NCBI GenBank assembly: GCA_014490595.1
Contig: CP061031.1
Span: 1,178,001 to 1,242,000 of the forward strand
Source: Corynebacterium wankanglinii
GTDB lineage: Bacteria > Actinomycetota > Actinomycetes > Mycobacteriales > Mycobacteriaceae
DNA: 64,000 bases
Direction: 5' to 3'
Below, in pieces: positions 38,430 to 49,743 of this stretch (position 1 is the first letter of the stretch; the number at the start of each line of letters is the position of its first letter). Position numbers and translations under genes: made by a program. The notes beneath the pieces are model-generated. The model ran no database searches and was not told the origin of the DNA. It was given only the letters and a program-made list of their open reading frames with translations.

Positions 38430-39560
38430 CTTCGGCACGGTGAGGTGGTAGCGGAACGCATCGCCGTGATAGCCCGCATCGAGAGTGGCACCGTCTTCTG
38501 CCAACAGTGATGCGACCTCCCCCAAGCCGACGCCGGTGCTCATCTCAACTTTCTGCTTTTGCGGGGCGCCGAAGTTCTGCACCAAGATCTGCACGTCGTG
38601 GTCGTCTTCGACCGCGGCCACGATCACTGGACGGTGCTTATCTGCGTACTTGATCACGTTGGTCTGGATCTCACGGAACGCGCTTGGAGCGTGGCGCAAG
38701 GCAATTGAGTTCAGCCCCTCGCCGTGCATGCCGCTTTCCGTGACCGTGTAGCCGTGACTGCGCAAGGTGTCCGAAAAGGTCCGCAAGCAGTCATCCAATG
38801 TGGGTGTGCTCATGGCGTTGTTCTCGCTGAAGTCCGCGGGATCGTCGGAACGCATAAACCGGATGAGCTGACGGACTTCCTGCATGGAACGTCGAGCGTC
38901 CTCGGCGATGAGTTTCGCCGCCTTTGCTGTTTGGTCGTCACCTGACATCGCCAAGGCCTCGCTTCGGAGCACAACTGAAGTAAGGGAGGACGCCACTGAC
39001 CCGTGCAAGGCCTTCACAGTACGCTCCCGTTCACGCTCGAGTTCTGCCTTTAACCGCTCGGCTTGCCGTTCACGAGTAATAAGGAAAGCTCGAAAAATCC
39101 AGCCCACTGTCCACGCGACAAGGAGCAACACGAACAAAAAGATTGCCGTTTCAAAGGAAATGGGGAAATAGACGCCGGAGGGAAAGTCTGTCTGTGCGAG
39201 ATACCAGAGATAGGCCAGTAGTGGCAGGCTATAGCGCGCAGGAATACGTAGCCCCACAACAGTGGCGATCGCGAACATGCCGATGATGATGATCGCGCTG
39301 CGGAACTCGGGTGCTACCGCGGAAAATTGCAGCAGAAACCCGTATCCCAGCCCTGCCGCGATTGGTGCGAAGAAGGCGGCGACGATGAGAAATGCCGCGT
39401 ACAGCGCCACCGCGAAGCGAGACCATTCAACGGCAATCGATGCTCCAGGCAGCGCCATAAGCCCAAGCGCAAAACAGAAAACTACGAGCGTAAAACCGAT
39501 GCGCAAGCACGCCGCCGGTGAGAGAAGGCGGGCGCGCACGAGCTCCGGAAACGTAGGCAC
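38418..39560 (-). CDS. Sensor histidine kinase (HisKA_3/NarX type)
   Basis: Membrane sensor kinase of 380 residues. Four or five hydrophobic segments lie at about 18-175, with very short external loops and no large extracellular domain. A coiled region (TRERQAERLKAELERERE) leads to the phosphoacceptor His in ALHGSVASSLTS at about residue 223. The usual acidic residue after His is replaced by Gly. The ATPase part has REIQTNVIKYAD (N box) and STGVGLGEVASLL, while the D box is degenerate (VQNFGAP). The GTG at 39560 was chosen because TACGCT ends 7 nt before it on this strand (leaderless). It precedes the peptide and regulator genes. Confidence 0.85.
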   Translation of the reverse strand: MPTFPELVRARLLSPAACLRIGFTLVVFCFALGLMALPGASIAVEWSRFAVALYAAFLIVAAFFAPIAAGLGYGFLLQFSAVAPEFRSAIIIIGMFAIATVVGLRIPARYSLPLLAYLWYLAQTDFPSGVYFPISFETAIFLFVLLLVAWTVGWIFRAFLITRERQAERLKAELERERERTVKALHGSVASSLTSVVLRSEALAMSGDDQTAKAAKLIAEDARRSMQEVRQLIRFMRSDDPADFSENNAMSTPTLDDCLRTFSDTLRSHGYTVTESGMHGEGLNSIALRHAPSAFREIQTNVIKYADKHRPVIVAAVEDDHDVQILVQNFGAPQKQKVEMSTGVGLGEVASLLAEDGATLDAGYHGDAFRYHLTVPKERK

Positions 39561-39567
39561 GGCAAAC

Positions 39568-39573
39568 AGCGTA
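39568..39573 (-). promoter_or_regulatory. -10-like hexamer of the sensor kinase gene
   Basis: TACGCT on the minus strand ends 7 nt before the GTG at 39560, supporting that start and a leaderless transcript. The divergent methyltransferase gene has TAGTCT at 39586-39591, 6 nt before its ATG. Confidence 0.45.
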
Positions 39574-39597
39574 GCGCCCGCAACGTAGTCTGGAGCT

Positions 39598-40410
39598 ATG
39601 CCATTGGATTTCCAGCAGCCGTTTACAGAGCGCACTCCGCGTGTGGTTAATGCGGGAAAGTTGAAGAGGGCGCAAGCTCGTCGCAAAGCAAAGGCTTTCC
39701 TGGCGGAAGGCGAGAACGCTGTGGAAGCCGCCGTGGCAACGGGTGCGGCAACCGACCTCTTTGTCACCGAAGCTGCCGCCGAACGCTTCGAAGAAATCGT
39801 GCGGGCGGCGGGCTACATGGGCGTCTACACGCACGCGATCACGGACAAGGCCGCGGACTCGCTCGCGGACGCGGTGACGTCCACAGGCATTTTTGCGGTG
39901 TGCCGCCCTGTGCTGTGGACCGTGCCGAAGATTCTCAAGGGCCGTCCGAAGCTGGTGGCGGTGTGCGTGGAAACCAACGATCCCGGCAACGCCGGCACGA
40001 TTATCCGCATTGCAGATGCGGTGGGCGCGGACGCGGTGATTTTTGCTGGTGACACCGTCGACCCGGAGGCACCCAAGGTGGTGCGCTCCACCGCGGGCTC
40101 GCTGTTTCACATCCCCGTCGCGCGCGACCGCGACGTGCGCCGCGTCATCGGGCAGCTCGAAGACGCTGGCCTTTCAACTTTCGCCACCACCATGAACGGC
40201 GAGGTGGACCTGGCGGCCCCGGGGGAGACGCTCACGCAACCGACCGCCTGGCTGTTTGGCAACGAGGCGCACGGGCTGGACCCGGAGGTGCTGGACGCAG
40301 CCACGGCGCGGGTGTCCATTCCGATCCACGGGAATGCGGAGTCCTTGAACCTCGCCACCGCCGCCGCGATCTGCCTCTGGGAATCGTCGAAGGCCCTCGG
40401 GGACGGCTAA
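39598..40410 (+). CDS. TrmH/SpoU-family RNA methyltransferase
   Basis: SPOUT-class 2'-O-methyltransferase of 270 residues acting on rRNA or tRNA; the exact target is not readable. The N-terminal substrate-binding domain (about 1-105) includes RRKAKAFLAEGENAVEAA. The SPOUT domain has motif 1 ETNDPGNAGTIIRIADAVGAD, motif 2 LFGNEAHGL and motif 3 IPIHGNAESLNLATAAAICLWE, which form the knotted SAM site. It is divergent from the sensor kinase gene with 37 nt between them. The frame is intact. Confidence 0.93.
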   Translation: MPLDFQQPFTERTPRVVNAGKLKRAQARRKAKAFLAEGENAVEAAVATGAATDLFVTEAAAERFEEIVRAAGYMGVYTHAITDKAADSLADAVTSTGIFAVCRPVLWTVPKILKGRPKLVAVCVETNDPGNAGTIIRIADAVGADAVIFAGDTVDPEAPKVVRSTAGSLFHIPVARDRDVRRVIGQLEDAGLSTFATTMNGEVDLAAPGETLTQPTAWLFGNEAHGLDPEVLDAATARVSIPIHGNAESLNLATAAAICLWESSKALGDG

Positions 40411-40496
40411 TCTTGCGGGGTGAACTTGGCCCCGCCGAGGGTGTCGGTGTCGGGGAAGTCTTCGCTGGGAGTGGGCTGGGAGTGGGAAGGACGTGG

Positions 40497-41068
40497 TTAG
40501 AGACCGTCCTTCCTAAGCGCGGATAGGTGGTCGGGGAGGTCGCGTTCAAGCAGTCCTCGACGGTTCTTTCCTCGGTGGCGCGTTTAAGGAAGAGCCCGTT
40601 GGCGTCGGCAAGCGACTGTGCCAGGCGTTCTTCTTCGGGGCCGAGGCCGAAGAAAAGGACGTCGCAGCCGCCGCGCAGCGTGATCAGAATGCCCCGGCTT
40701 TCGATGTAGAGGTTTGTCGTGTGCGGCCCTTCGTTGAGCAGCGTGCTGCGGACGAGATTGTCAATGTCCTTGACGTCGCTGGAGTGGGTGCCGTCGTCTT
40801 CGATAACCGTCGGAAGGTATTCGTTGCGGCCGCGCTTACCTGGCACGATGCGCACGTGATCGGCCCAGGTGTACAGAAGTACCAGCACCACCAACGCGTA
40901 ACGGTCGAGGAAACGCGGGAGGTAGTGCTCTTCCAGGTAAGCGTCGAGGTCTAAGAAGGACTCCGCCATCACCCGGTGGGGGACGTAGCCGATGGCGTGG
41001 GAGGTTGGCTCGCAGAGCAGACGGTCAATGGCGTTCATCTGTTCTTCCGTGAGACGATTCTTGCGCAC
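40497..41068 (-). CDS. Hypothetical protein, probable frameshift near the 3' end
   Basis: About 190 residues, no family recognised. It starts RKNRLTEEQMNAIDRLLCEP and is mostly helical and hydrophilic, with one hydrophobic segment (YALVVLVLLYTWA at about 57-69). As written, the frame runs on antisense into the convergent methyltransferase with low-complexity Pro/Ser sequence. One base restored at about 40547 instead gives RDLPDHLSALRKDGL and a TAA at 40497, which I consider the true end. A normal length cannot be judged without homologues. Confidence 0.55.
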
Positions 41069-41379
41069 CCTGTATGTTCCTCCTGCCTGTTGAGGCGTTC
41101 GGCCACACCATACAGGTCACATACCAGGCGTGACGATGAGCGGTATCGCCGGCCGGCATCACCATTGCGCACAAGCGAGCGGGAGGATGGCGCGAACGAG
41201 CTGTAGTGATTCTGCCAATTTCTAAGAAAGAAATGGCATGTGAATCGCCATGACCTCGCACTCCCTGTAGGGGCTTATGTAAATCTCAGGTGTATCTAAG
41301 TAGCGGCTTGGGTTTATCAAGTCCCGACCAGATTCGTTGTTTACGCTTCCGCCACCGTTCCGTTACACGCGGGCGGTAG
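41069..41379. other. Non-coding interval
   Basis: About 310 nt between the hypothetical gene and the protease remnant. I see no credible reading frame, RNA fold or repeat in it; the minus-strand promoter of the hypothetical gene should lie in its first 100 nt. Confidence 0.4.
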
Positions 41380-41604
41380 GCGACGAAGAGATTCCTAGCA
41401 CCGGGCGGTGCAAATGCTGAGACGAGTGAGAAGATCGAGTACATCGACGAAGACGTTCGCATGTAACCGATGGTGGTCAATGACCCGCAATTCCGCCAGC
41501 AGTGGGCCCTGAATGGTTCCGCCGGTCCCAGCATTGAAACCGCTTGGGCTAACGCTCCGAAGCGTGGTGCCGGGCCGGGAGGGCCGTTCACCATTCTCGG
41601 TTAG
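41380..41604 (+). pseudogene. Remnant of a subtilase (S8) protease gene
   Basis: One frame carries two fragments that resemble consecutive parts of a secreted subtilisin-type protease. EKIEYIDEDVRM is like the end of an inhibitor I9 propeptide. After an in-frame TAA, NDPQFRQQWALNG and ETAWANAPKRGAG are like the start of the mature enzyme before its catalytic Asp motif. The catalytic residues are absent and the frame stops at 41604. No signal peptide remains. The assignment rests on motif resemblance only. Confidence 0.5.
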
Positions 41605-41623
41605 ACCTCACGACGTCGCAAAT

Positions 41624-41637
41624 GACAGTATGCTGTC
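41624..41637. promoter_or_regulatory. Palindrome over the promoter of the DJ-1/MarR operon
   Basis: GACAG-TATG-CTGTC. The hexamer TATGCT (41629-41634) within it ends 7 nt before the ATG at 41642, so the palindrome would cover the -10 of a leaderless promoter. The MarR protein encoded downstream is the obvious candidate binder. Confidence 0.55.
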
Positions 41638-41641
41638 GGAT

Positions 41642-42265
41642 ATGTCGAAACGAATCGCGGTGTATGCAACCGACACGATGGCTGATTGGGAATATGCCTA
41701 CCTGACCACGCATGTTGAACGAGCTCGGCAGGCGAGACCGGAAAGTAGTGAACTGCAGTTTGTCGGGGATGGGATGGAAGCAGTGCGCACCTTGGGTGGG
41801 ATGCGCATAGAGCCGGACGAGGATCTGCAGAACCTTGAGCTGGAGGGTCTGAGCATCCTGGTCATCCCCGGCGGCGACACGTACGACACGGGCCACGGCC
41901 GGCTTCTGGAGCTCGCGCGCGAGTGCGAAACCCGCCAGATTCCGGTAGCGGCGATCTGCGGCGGCACGCTCGTGCTCGCGCGGGCCGGTTTGCTCGATCA
42001 CCATCAGCACACTTCGAACGCGCCCATTGTTCTCGATTCCACCGGTTACAAGGGGCAGCACCTCTACCAAGACACGCCCGCAGTTAACGACGGCGGGGTG
42101 ATCACCGCCTCCGGGATCTATCCGGTCCAGTTCACTGCAGCCGTACTGCGGGAGATCGAACTGTTCCCTGATGACCTCACGGACGCATGGGAAGAGCTTT
42201 ACCTCGGCAACCCCGAGGCATTCCCGCGGCTGATGGAGGAGTTGGATGCCTGGCAGAACTCCTGA
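41642..42265 (+). CDS. DJ-1/PfpI-family protein (glutamine amidotransferase-like)
   Basis: A 207-residue DJ-1/PfpI-fold protein. The nucleophile-elbow cysteine lies in VAAICGGTLVLARAGLL at about residue 104. LEGLSILVIPGGDTYD precedes it, and DSTGYKGQHLYQD and the ITASGIYPVQF segment follow. Members are stress-related hydrolases, glyoxalases or amidotransferase-like proteins; which applies is unknown. An in-frame ATG four codons upstream (41630) is possible, but the promoter geometry favours 41642. The 3' end overlaps the MarR gene by 20 nt, so the two form an operon. Confidence 0.85.
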   Translation: MSKRIAVYATDTMADWEYAYLTTHVERARQARPESSELQFVGDGMEAVRTLGGMRIEPDEDLQNLELEGLSILVIPGGDTYDTGHGRLLELARECETRQIPVAAICGGTLVLARAGLLDHHQHTSNAPIVLDSTGYKGQHLYQDTPAVNDGGVITASGIYPVQFTAAVLREIELFPDDLTDAWEELYLGNPEAFPRLMEELDAWQNS

Positions 42266-42695
42266 GGGTGAGGCGCTCACCGGCCTAGTCATGCCGGTAT
42301 TCGAGCTGGCGGCGGCCCTCGACAAAGCCGCCGGCTCAATCACCGAAGGCTCTGAGATCACGCCCGCCATGTGGCAGGTACTCGGTTTGCTTATCGACGA
42401 TCCCTTGTCGGTCGCCGAGATTGCCCGGCGTCTGGGTCACGCGAGGCAAAGCGTTCAGCGCCTAGCCAACGTTGCCGTTGAGACGGGTATCGCCGAGTGG
42501 CGCGAGAACCCGGAGCACAAACGCTCTCAGCTACTGGCGCTCACCAAGCACGGATACGCGGAACTCGCTGCCCTCAGACCTCGCCAGCATAAATGGGCCA
42601 ACGCCGTGGCAGCAAAGTTGGGGGAGCAGGACCTGCTGCACCTTTCGCAGTCGGTAAAAGAACTCACCGAAGCCATTCGCGACGAAGCGAACTGA
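42246..42695 (+). CDS. MarR-family transcriptional regulator
   Basis: A 149-residue winged-helix regulator. The recognition region DDPLSVAEIARRLGHARQSVQRLANVAVETG (about 56-86) is followed by the wing EWRENPEHKRSQLLALTKHG, the typical MarR arrangement. Dimerisation helices are at both ends. It overlaps the DJ-1-like gene and probably represses the pair through the palindrome at 41624-41637. The ligand is unknown. Confidence 0.9.
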   Translation: MPGRTPEGEALTGLVMPVFELAAALDKAAGSITEGSEITPAMWQVLGLLIDDPLSVAEIARRLGHARQSVQRLANVAVETGIAEWRENPEHKRSQLLALTKHGYAELAALRPRQHKWANAVAAKLGEQDLLHLSQSVKELTEAIRDEAN

Positions 42696-42868
42696 GCCGG
42701 GTTGTTGGCTCGGAGGGGTCGGCATGCCGGCTGGCGGAGCGCCACCCGGTCCACCCGGCCCGGAGCGGCACCTGACTAGACGCCCGACAGGTCGCAGGCC
42801 CATATCGTGGGGGTAGGTAAGCTAGATACCGTTTTGATCGGACGGGGTTCAACAACCCGATTGGGTAA

Positions 42869-43951
<1,083 letters not shown>

Positions 43952-43965
43952 AGGAGACTCTCATA

Positions 43966-46473
43966 ATGCTCATTTCCAAAAACTGGATCGTCCGCCTGCT
44001 GCAAAACGCGGGTAATGAACACTTCAATCCCACCGACGAAGAGCTTGACGCGGGCTTCGTCCGTGTCGGGTTTGAAACCGAGGGCTACCAGCCGCTGCCG
44101 GAGATTACCGGCCCGCTGGTCATCGGCCGTGTCGCCGAAATTGAGGAGCTCACCGGTTTTAAAAAGCCGATCCGCTACTGCCAGGTGGACGTGGGCCAGG
44201 CCAACGGCACCGGCGAGCCGCAGGGCATCATCTGCGGCGCACGCAACTTCGCGGAGGGCGACCTTGTGGTCGTCTCCCTACCGGGCGCCGTGCTCCCTGG
44301 CGGCTTCGAGATCGCGGCGCGTGAAACCTACGACCACATCTCGAATGGCATGATGGCCTCCGCAGCGGAGCTTGGGCTCACCGCGAAAAGTGAGGGCATC
44401 ATCACGCTTCACGACGGCTCCGCGACCCCAGGCCAGGATGCGCGCGACATCCTCGGCTCGGACGACACCGTCTTCGAGGTCAACGTCACGCCTGATCGGG
44501 GCTACGCACTATCCGCACGCGGCCTCACGCGCGAGATTGCATCCGCTTTCGATCTCGAGTTCACAGATGTGGCCGAAGATCCGTCCATTGCAAACATTGA
44601 CCTGTCGAGCGTACCCGCGGCCTCAGGTGAATCCATCGCGGTGTCCGTGGATGAATCGACGAAAGCGCAGCGCTTCGGCATCCGCACCGTCGAGGGCATT
44701 GACCCGAAAGCCACGGCGCCGTTTTGGATGCAGCGCGAGCTGATGCTTTCGGGGGTTCGTTCCGTTAACGCGGCGACCGACGTGACCAATTACGTCATGT
44801 TGCTGACCGGGCAGCCAATGCACGCTTTCGACGCTGACAAGATCGACGGAGGCCTGCACGTGCGCAACGCTGCGGATGGCGAGACCTTTGAGACGCTTGA
44901 TCACGTCGAACGCACGCTGACCACCGGGGACGTGGTGATCACCGACGACGAGGGCGTCCAGTCCTTGGCCGGCGTGATGGGCGGGACCACCTCAGAGATT
45001 TCTGAGGAGACCGTGAACGTGCACTTCGAGGCCGCAACGTGGGACCCGTTGACGGTGGCGCGTACAGCGCGCCGCCTCAAACTCAGCTCTGAGGCCTCGC
45101 GCCGTTTCGAGCGAGGCGTGGATCCGCAGCTAGTGGAGGTTGCGCTCGACATCGCGTGCGCCTTGCTGGTGGACATCGCCGGCGGTGCCATTACCGCAGG
45201 CAGGACGCTCGTAGGCGGCGTAGTCGCCCGCGACGCGATTGCCATGCGTGCCTCACGCCCGGCTGCGTTGATCGGGGTGGATTACAGCCGCGAGGCGGTT
45301 GTGCGCCGTTTGGAGGAGGTCGGGTGCGAAGTCGCTGGCGAAGGTGATAATTTGCTGGTGACGCCGCCGACGTGGCGCACGGACATCACCGTGCCGGTGG
45401 AGCTGGTCGAGGAGGTTGTCCGTCTCGAGGGGTTGGACGCCATCCCGTCGATCCTGCCCACTCCTCGCGGTGGTCGGGGGCTGAGCCCGCTGCAGCGCCG
45501 CCGCCGTGCCGTGACGCACGCGCTGGCGTACTCGGGCTACGCGGAGATTATCCCCACGCCGTTCATTGCCAACGACACCTTCGACACATGGGGTCTGAGC
45601 GCCGAGGATCCGCGTCGTAACACCGTGAAGGTGCAAAACCCCCTGGATGCGGACTACGGCATCTTGGGCAGCACGCTGCTGCCGCCGATGCTTGAGGCAG
45701 CGGGCCGCAACGTCGCACGTGGCCGCAGCGATCTGGCTCTCTACTCTGTAGCTCAGACTGCTGAGAAGCGCGCGGATGCGTCACCCTTGCCGGATGTGTC
45801 GCAGCGTCCTGATGACGAGGTAGTGGCCGAACTTGTCGCGTCCCTGCCCAAGCAACATCTCCACGCCGCGACCGTGGCGCTGGGCAATACCGAGTTGGAG
45901 GGCCCCTGGGGGCGGGGGCGCGTCTACGAATGGTCGGACGCGATCGAAGCTGCCCAGGTAGTGGCCCGCGCCTGCGGCGTGGAGTTGGGTGTGGAATCAG
46001 CGGAGCACCTCCCGTGGCACCCGGGGCGTTGCGCGGCACTCAAGGTGGACGGAGCGACCGTCGGCCACGCAGGTGAACTGCACCCCCAGGTCTTGGAGAA
46101 GCTCGGCCTGCCCGTCCGCACCTGCGCCATGGAGATCGATCTGACGGCGATCCCGCTCGCCGAACGCCTCCCGGCACCGCGTTTGTCGGCGTTCCCTCTG
46201 CTCAACCAGGACATTGCGCTTGTCGTGGACGAGGCTGTCGCAGCCGAAGATGTGCGCAGGGCTGTGCAGGAGGGCGCCGGGGAGCTCGTTGAGGCGGTGA
46301 CGCTTTTCGACGTCTACCGCTCCGAAGCCCTCGGGCGGGGCAAGAAGTCTCTCGCCTTCGGGCTGGCGTTCCGCGCCGCGGACCGCACCCTGACTGAGGA
46401 AGAAGCTTCCGAGGCCCGCCTGAAGGCCGCCGAGTTAGCAAAGGAACGGTTCGGCGCGGAGATGCGTGGGTAA
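43966..46473 (+). CDS. pheT: Phenylalanine-tRNA ligase beta subunit
   Basis: Editing and tRNA-binding subunit of PheRS, 835 residues. Domains in order are the OB-fold tRNA-binding domain (about 40-155, GFKKPIRYCQVDVG), the B3/B4 editing domain (about 220-390), the B5 domain (about 410-480), the catalytic-like core and the C-terminal FDX-ACB anticodon-binding domain (about 740-835, LPAPRLSAFPLLNQDIALVV). The ATG at 43966 follows AAGGAGA. The frame is intact. Confidence 0.96.
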   Translation: MLISKNWIVRLLQNAGNEHFNPTDEELDAGFVRVGFETEGYQPLPEITGPLVIGRVAEIEELTGFKKPIRYCQVDVGQANGTGEPQGIICGARNFAEGDLVVVSLPGAVLPGGFEIAARETYDHISNGMMASAAELGLTAKSEGIITLHDGSATPGQDARDILGSDDTVFEVNVTPDRGYALSARGLTREIASAFDLEFTDVAEDPSIANIDLSSVPAASGESIAVSVDESTKAQRFGIRTVEGIDPKATAPFWMQRELMLSGVRSVNAATDVTNYVMLLTGQPMHAFDADKIDGGLHVRNAADGETFETLDHVERTLTTGDVVITDDEGVQSLAGVMGGTTSEISEETVNVHFEAATWDPLTVARTARRLKLSSEASRRFERGVDPQLVEVALDIACALLVDIAGGAITAGRTLVGGVVARDAIAMRASRPAALIGVDYSREAVVRRLEEVGCEVAGEGDNLLVTPPTWRTDITVPVELVEEVVRLEGLDAIPSILPTPRGGRGLSPLQRRRRAVTHALAYSGYAEIIPTPFIANDTFDTWGLSAEDPRRNTVKVQNPLDADYGILGSTLLPPMLEAAGRNVARGRSDLALYSVAQTAEKRADASPLPDVSQRPDDEVVAELVASLPKQHLHAATVALGNTELEGPWGRGRVYEWSDAIEAAQVVARACGVELGVESAEHLPWHPGRCAALKVDGATVGHAGELHPQVLEKLGLPVRTCAMEIDLTAIPLAERLPAPRLSAFPLLNQDIALVVDEAVAAEDVRRAVQEGAGELVEAVTLFDVYRSEALGRGKKSLAFGLAFRAADRTLTEEEASEARLKAAELAKERFGAEMRG

Positions 46474-46481
46474 TTTCCGTG

Positions 46482-47579
<1,098 letters not shown>

Positions 47580-47632
47580 CCGCCGGCTCAACGACCCATC
47601 CGCTGATCCAATTCCTGGAAGGACCACTCATC

Positions 47633-48793
47633 ATGAGCACAATTGGAGTTACCGCGCCCCAAGGATTTTCAGCTGCCGCCGCGAAGGCTGGCATCAAACC
47701 GTCTGGCAAAACTGATCTCGCTGTCGTGGTCAACGACGGTCCGGATAGCGCTGCGGCAGCGGTATTTACACGCAACAAAGTGTTCGCCGCACCCGTGAAG
47801 GTCAGCCGCGCAGCCGTCGCCGCTGGTCAGTTGCGGGCCATCGTCTTCAACTCAGGAAACGCCAACGCCTGCACCGGCGAGCAGGGGCTGCAGGACGCGC
47901 AAACCATGCAGCGGCTGACGGCCGAGGGGATCGGGGCTGAGCCAGCGCAGGTCGCAGTGTGCTCCACCGGCATCATCGGCGATCAGCTGCCGATGCAGAA
48001 AGTGGCTGGCGGAATCGCGGACGTCGTCCAGTGCTTGGGAGACCACGGTGCGGATGCTGCGTCAGCAATCATGACCACTGACACCATCGCAAAGGAAGTC
48101 CTGGTCAAAGGCGACGGCTGGACGCTTGGAGGCATGGGGAAAGGCGCCGGGATGATGGCGCCGTCGCTGGCGACGATGTTGGTGTGCCTTACCACCGACG
48201 CGAAGGTGGACAGCAACGCATTGCAAACCGCACTCGAGCGCGCCACCGCCACCACCTTCGACACCCTGGACATCGACGGCTCTACTTCCACCAACGACAC
48301 CGTTATCGCCATGGCTAGCGGCGCTAGCGGGGTGAGCCCGGAGCAGGAGGAACTCGATGCAGCCGTGCGTGAGGCGTGCGCCGAGCTCGCTGCGATGATG
48401 CAATCCGACGCCGAAGGCGTGACCAAGCGGGTGACCATCACTGTCGAAGGGGCGGTGGACAACATGCAGGCGCTCAACGCGGCGCGCACGATCGGTCGCG
48501 ACAACCTGGTAAAGACGGCGATGTTTGGCTCCGATCCGAACTGGGGCCGCGTGCTCGCCGCCGTGGGCATGGCGGACGCGGAAATGGACGCGGAAGATAT
48601 CTCGGTGACGTTTAACGGGCAGACCGTCTGCGAACACTCCACGGGTGCGCCCGGCGCGCGCGAGGTGGACCTCAGCGGTGCCGACATCGACGTGGTGGTG
48701 GACTTGGGCACCGGCGGTGCGGGCCGGGCCATGGTGCGCACTACCGACCTGTCGCATTCGTACGTCGAGATCAACTCGGCCTACACAAGCTAG
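47633..48793 (+). CDS. argJ: Bifunctional ornithine acetyltransferase/N-acetylglutamate synthase
   Basis: Recycles the acetyl group from N-acetylornithine to glutamate (and may also use acetyl-CoA), giving ornithine. 386 residues. The precursor self-cleaves before the Thr of [13 protein letters not shown] at about residue 181 into alpha and beta chains. The conserved [14 protein letters not shown] and [12 protein letters not shown] are present. The ATG at 47633 follows GGAAGGA. With ArgJ present the cell uses the cyclic acetyl pathway, consistent with no argE here. Confidence 0.95.
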   Translation: MSTIGVTAPQGFSAAAAKAGIKPSGKTDLAVVVNDGPDSAAAAVFTRNKVFAAPVKVSRAAVAAGQLRAIVFNSGNANACTGEQGLQDAQTMQRLTAEGIGAEPAQVAVCSTGIIGDQLPMQKVAGGIADVVQCLGDHGADAASAIMTTDTIAKEVLVKGDGWTLGGMGKGAGMMAPSLATMLVCLTTDAKVDSNALQTALERATATTFDTLDIDGSTSTNDTVIAMASGASGVSPEQEELDAAVREACAELAAMMQSDAEGVTKRVTITVEGAVDNMQALNAARTIGRDNLVKTAMFGSDPNWGRVLAAVGMADAEMDAEDISVTFNGQTVCEHSTGAPGAREVDLSGADIDVVVDLGTGGAGRAMVRTTDLSHSYVEINSAYTS

Positions 48794-48807
48794 GGAGGTG
48801 GCCGATA

Positions 48808-49743
48808 ATGATGCCGAATCTGACCAATGAGCAGCGAGCCACCGTGCTGGCGGAAGCGCTGCCCTGGCTGCAGCACTACCGCGACAAGATTGTGGTGGTG
48901 AAATACGGCGGCAACGCAATGATCGACGAGGATCTCAAGGCCGCCTTCGCCGCAGACATGGTGTTTCTGCGCACCATCGGAGCGAAACCCGTGGTGGTGC
49001 ACGGCGGCGGGCCCCAGATCAGTGCGATGCTTGCGCGGCTGGGCTTAGACGGCGGCGAGTTCGTCGGCGGGTTCCGGGTGACAACTCCGGAGATCCTTGA
49101 CGTTGTACGCATGGTGCTTTTCGGCCAGGTAGGTCGCGACCTGTTGGGCAAAATCAACTCGCACGGGCCGTACGCGGTGGGTACCTCGGGCGAGGATGCC
49201 GGCCTGTTCACCGCCAAGCGGCGCACGGTGGAGGTGGATGGACAAGCCCAGGACGTCGGTTTGGTCGGCACGATTACTGATGTGAACCCGGCGGCAGTGA
49301 TGGACATCATCGAGGCCGGCAGGATTCCCGTCGTTTCCGGCATCGCCCCGGGGGCTGATGGGGAGGTCTATAACATCAACGCAGACGAGGCAGCTGGCGC
49401 GCTTGCCGCGGCCATTGGCGCCGAGCGCCTTGTGGTGCTGACCAACGTTGAGGGCCTGTACACGGACTGGCCGAATAAGGATTCGCTGCTATCCAAGATC
49501 GAAACGGGGGAGCTGGAACGGATGCTGCCCGATCTGGCTACCGGCATGATCCCAAAGATGGAGGCCTGCCTCGCAGCGGTGCAAGGGGGAGTCAAGGCCG
49601 CCCATGTCATTGACGGGCGGGTGGCGCACTCTGTGCTGCTCGAGCTACTGACTATGGGTGGAGTGGGCACGATGGTGCTCCCGGATGACTACGACCGCAA
49701 CCACTACCCGGATGGGACCATCTTTAGAAAGGATGACGCATGA
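48808..49743 (+). CDS. argB: Acetylglutamate kinase
   Basis: Second step of arginine synthesis, usually the feedback-inhibited enzyme in corynebacteria. 311 residues with the amino-acid-kinase motifs [35 protein letters not shown] and GGVGTMV. An N-terminal helix of about 20 residues ([19 protein letters not shown]) is the kind that mediates hexamer formation in arginine-sensitive enzymes, so feedback control is likely. GGAGG precedes the start; an ATG one codon later is also possible. The 3' end overlaps argD (ATGA). Confidence 0.95.
   Translation: MMPNLTNEQRATVLAEALPWLQHYRDKIVVVKYGGNAMIDEDLKAAFAADMVFLRTIGAKPVVVHGGGPQISAMLARLGLDGGEFVGGFRVTTPEILDVVRMVLFGQVGRDLLGKINSHGPYAVGTSGEDAGLFTAKRRTVEVDGQAQDVGLVGTITDVNPAAVMDIIEAGRIPVVSGIAPGADGEVYNINADEAAGALAAAIGAERLVVLTNVEGLYTDWPNKDSLLSKIETGELERMLPDLATGMIPKMEACLAAVQGGVKAAHVIDGRVAHSVLLELLTMGGVGTMVLPDDYDRNHYPDGTIFRKDDA

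Noticed and set aside
40232..40496. Read-through extension of the hypothetical gene into the methyltransferase gene
   Set aside because: The extension is low-complexity antisense sequence; a one-base shift gives a natural stop at 40497.
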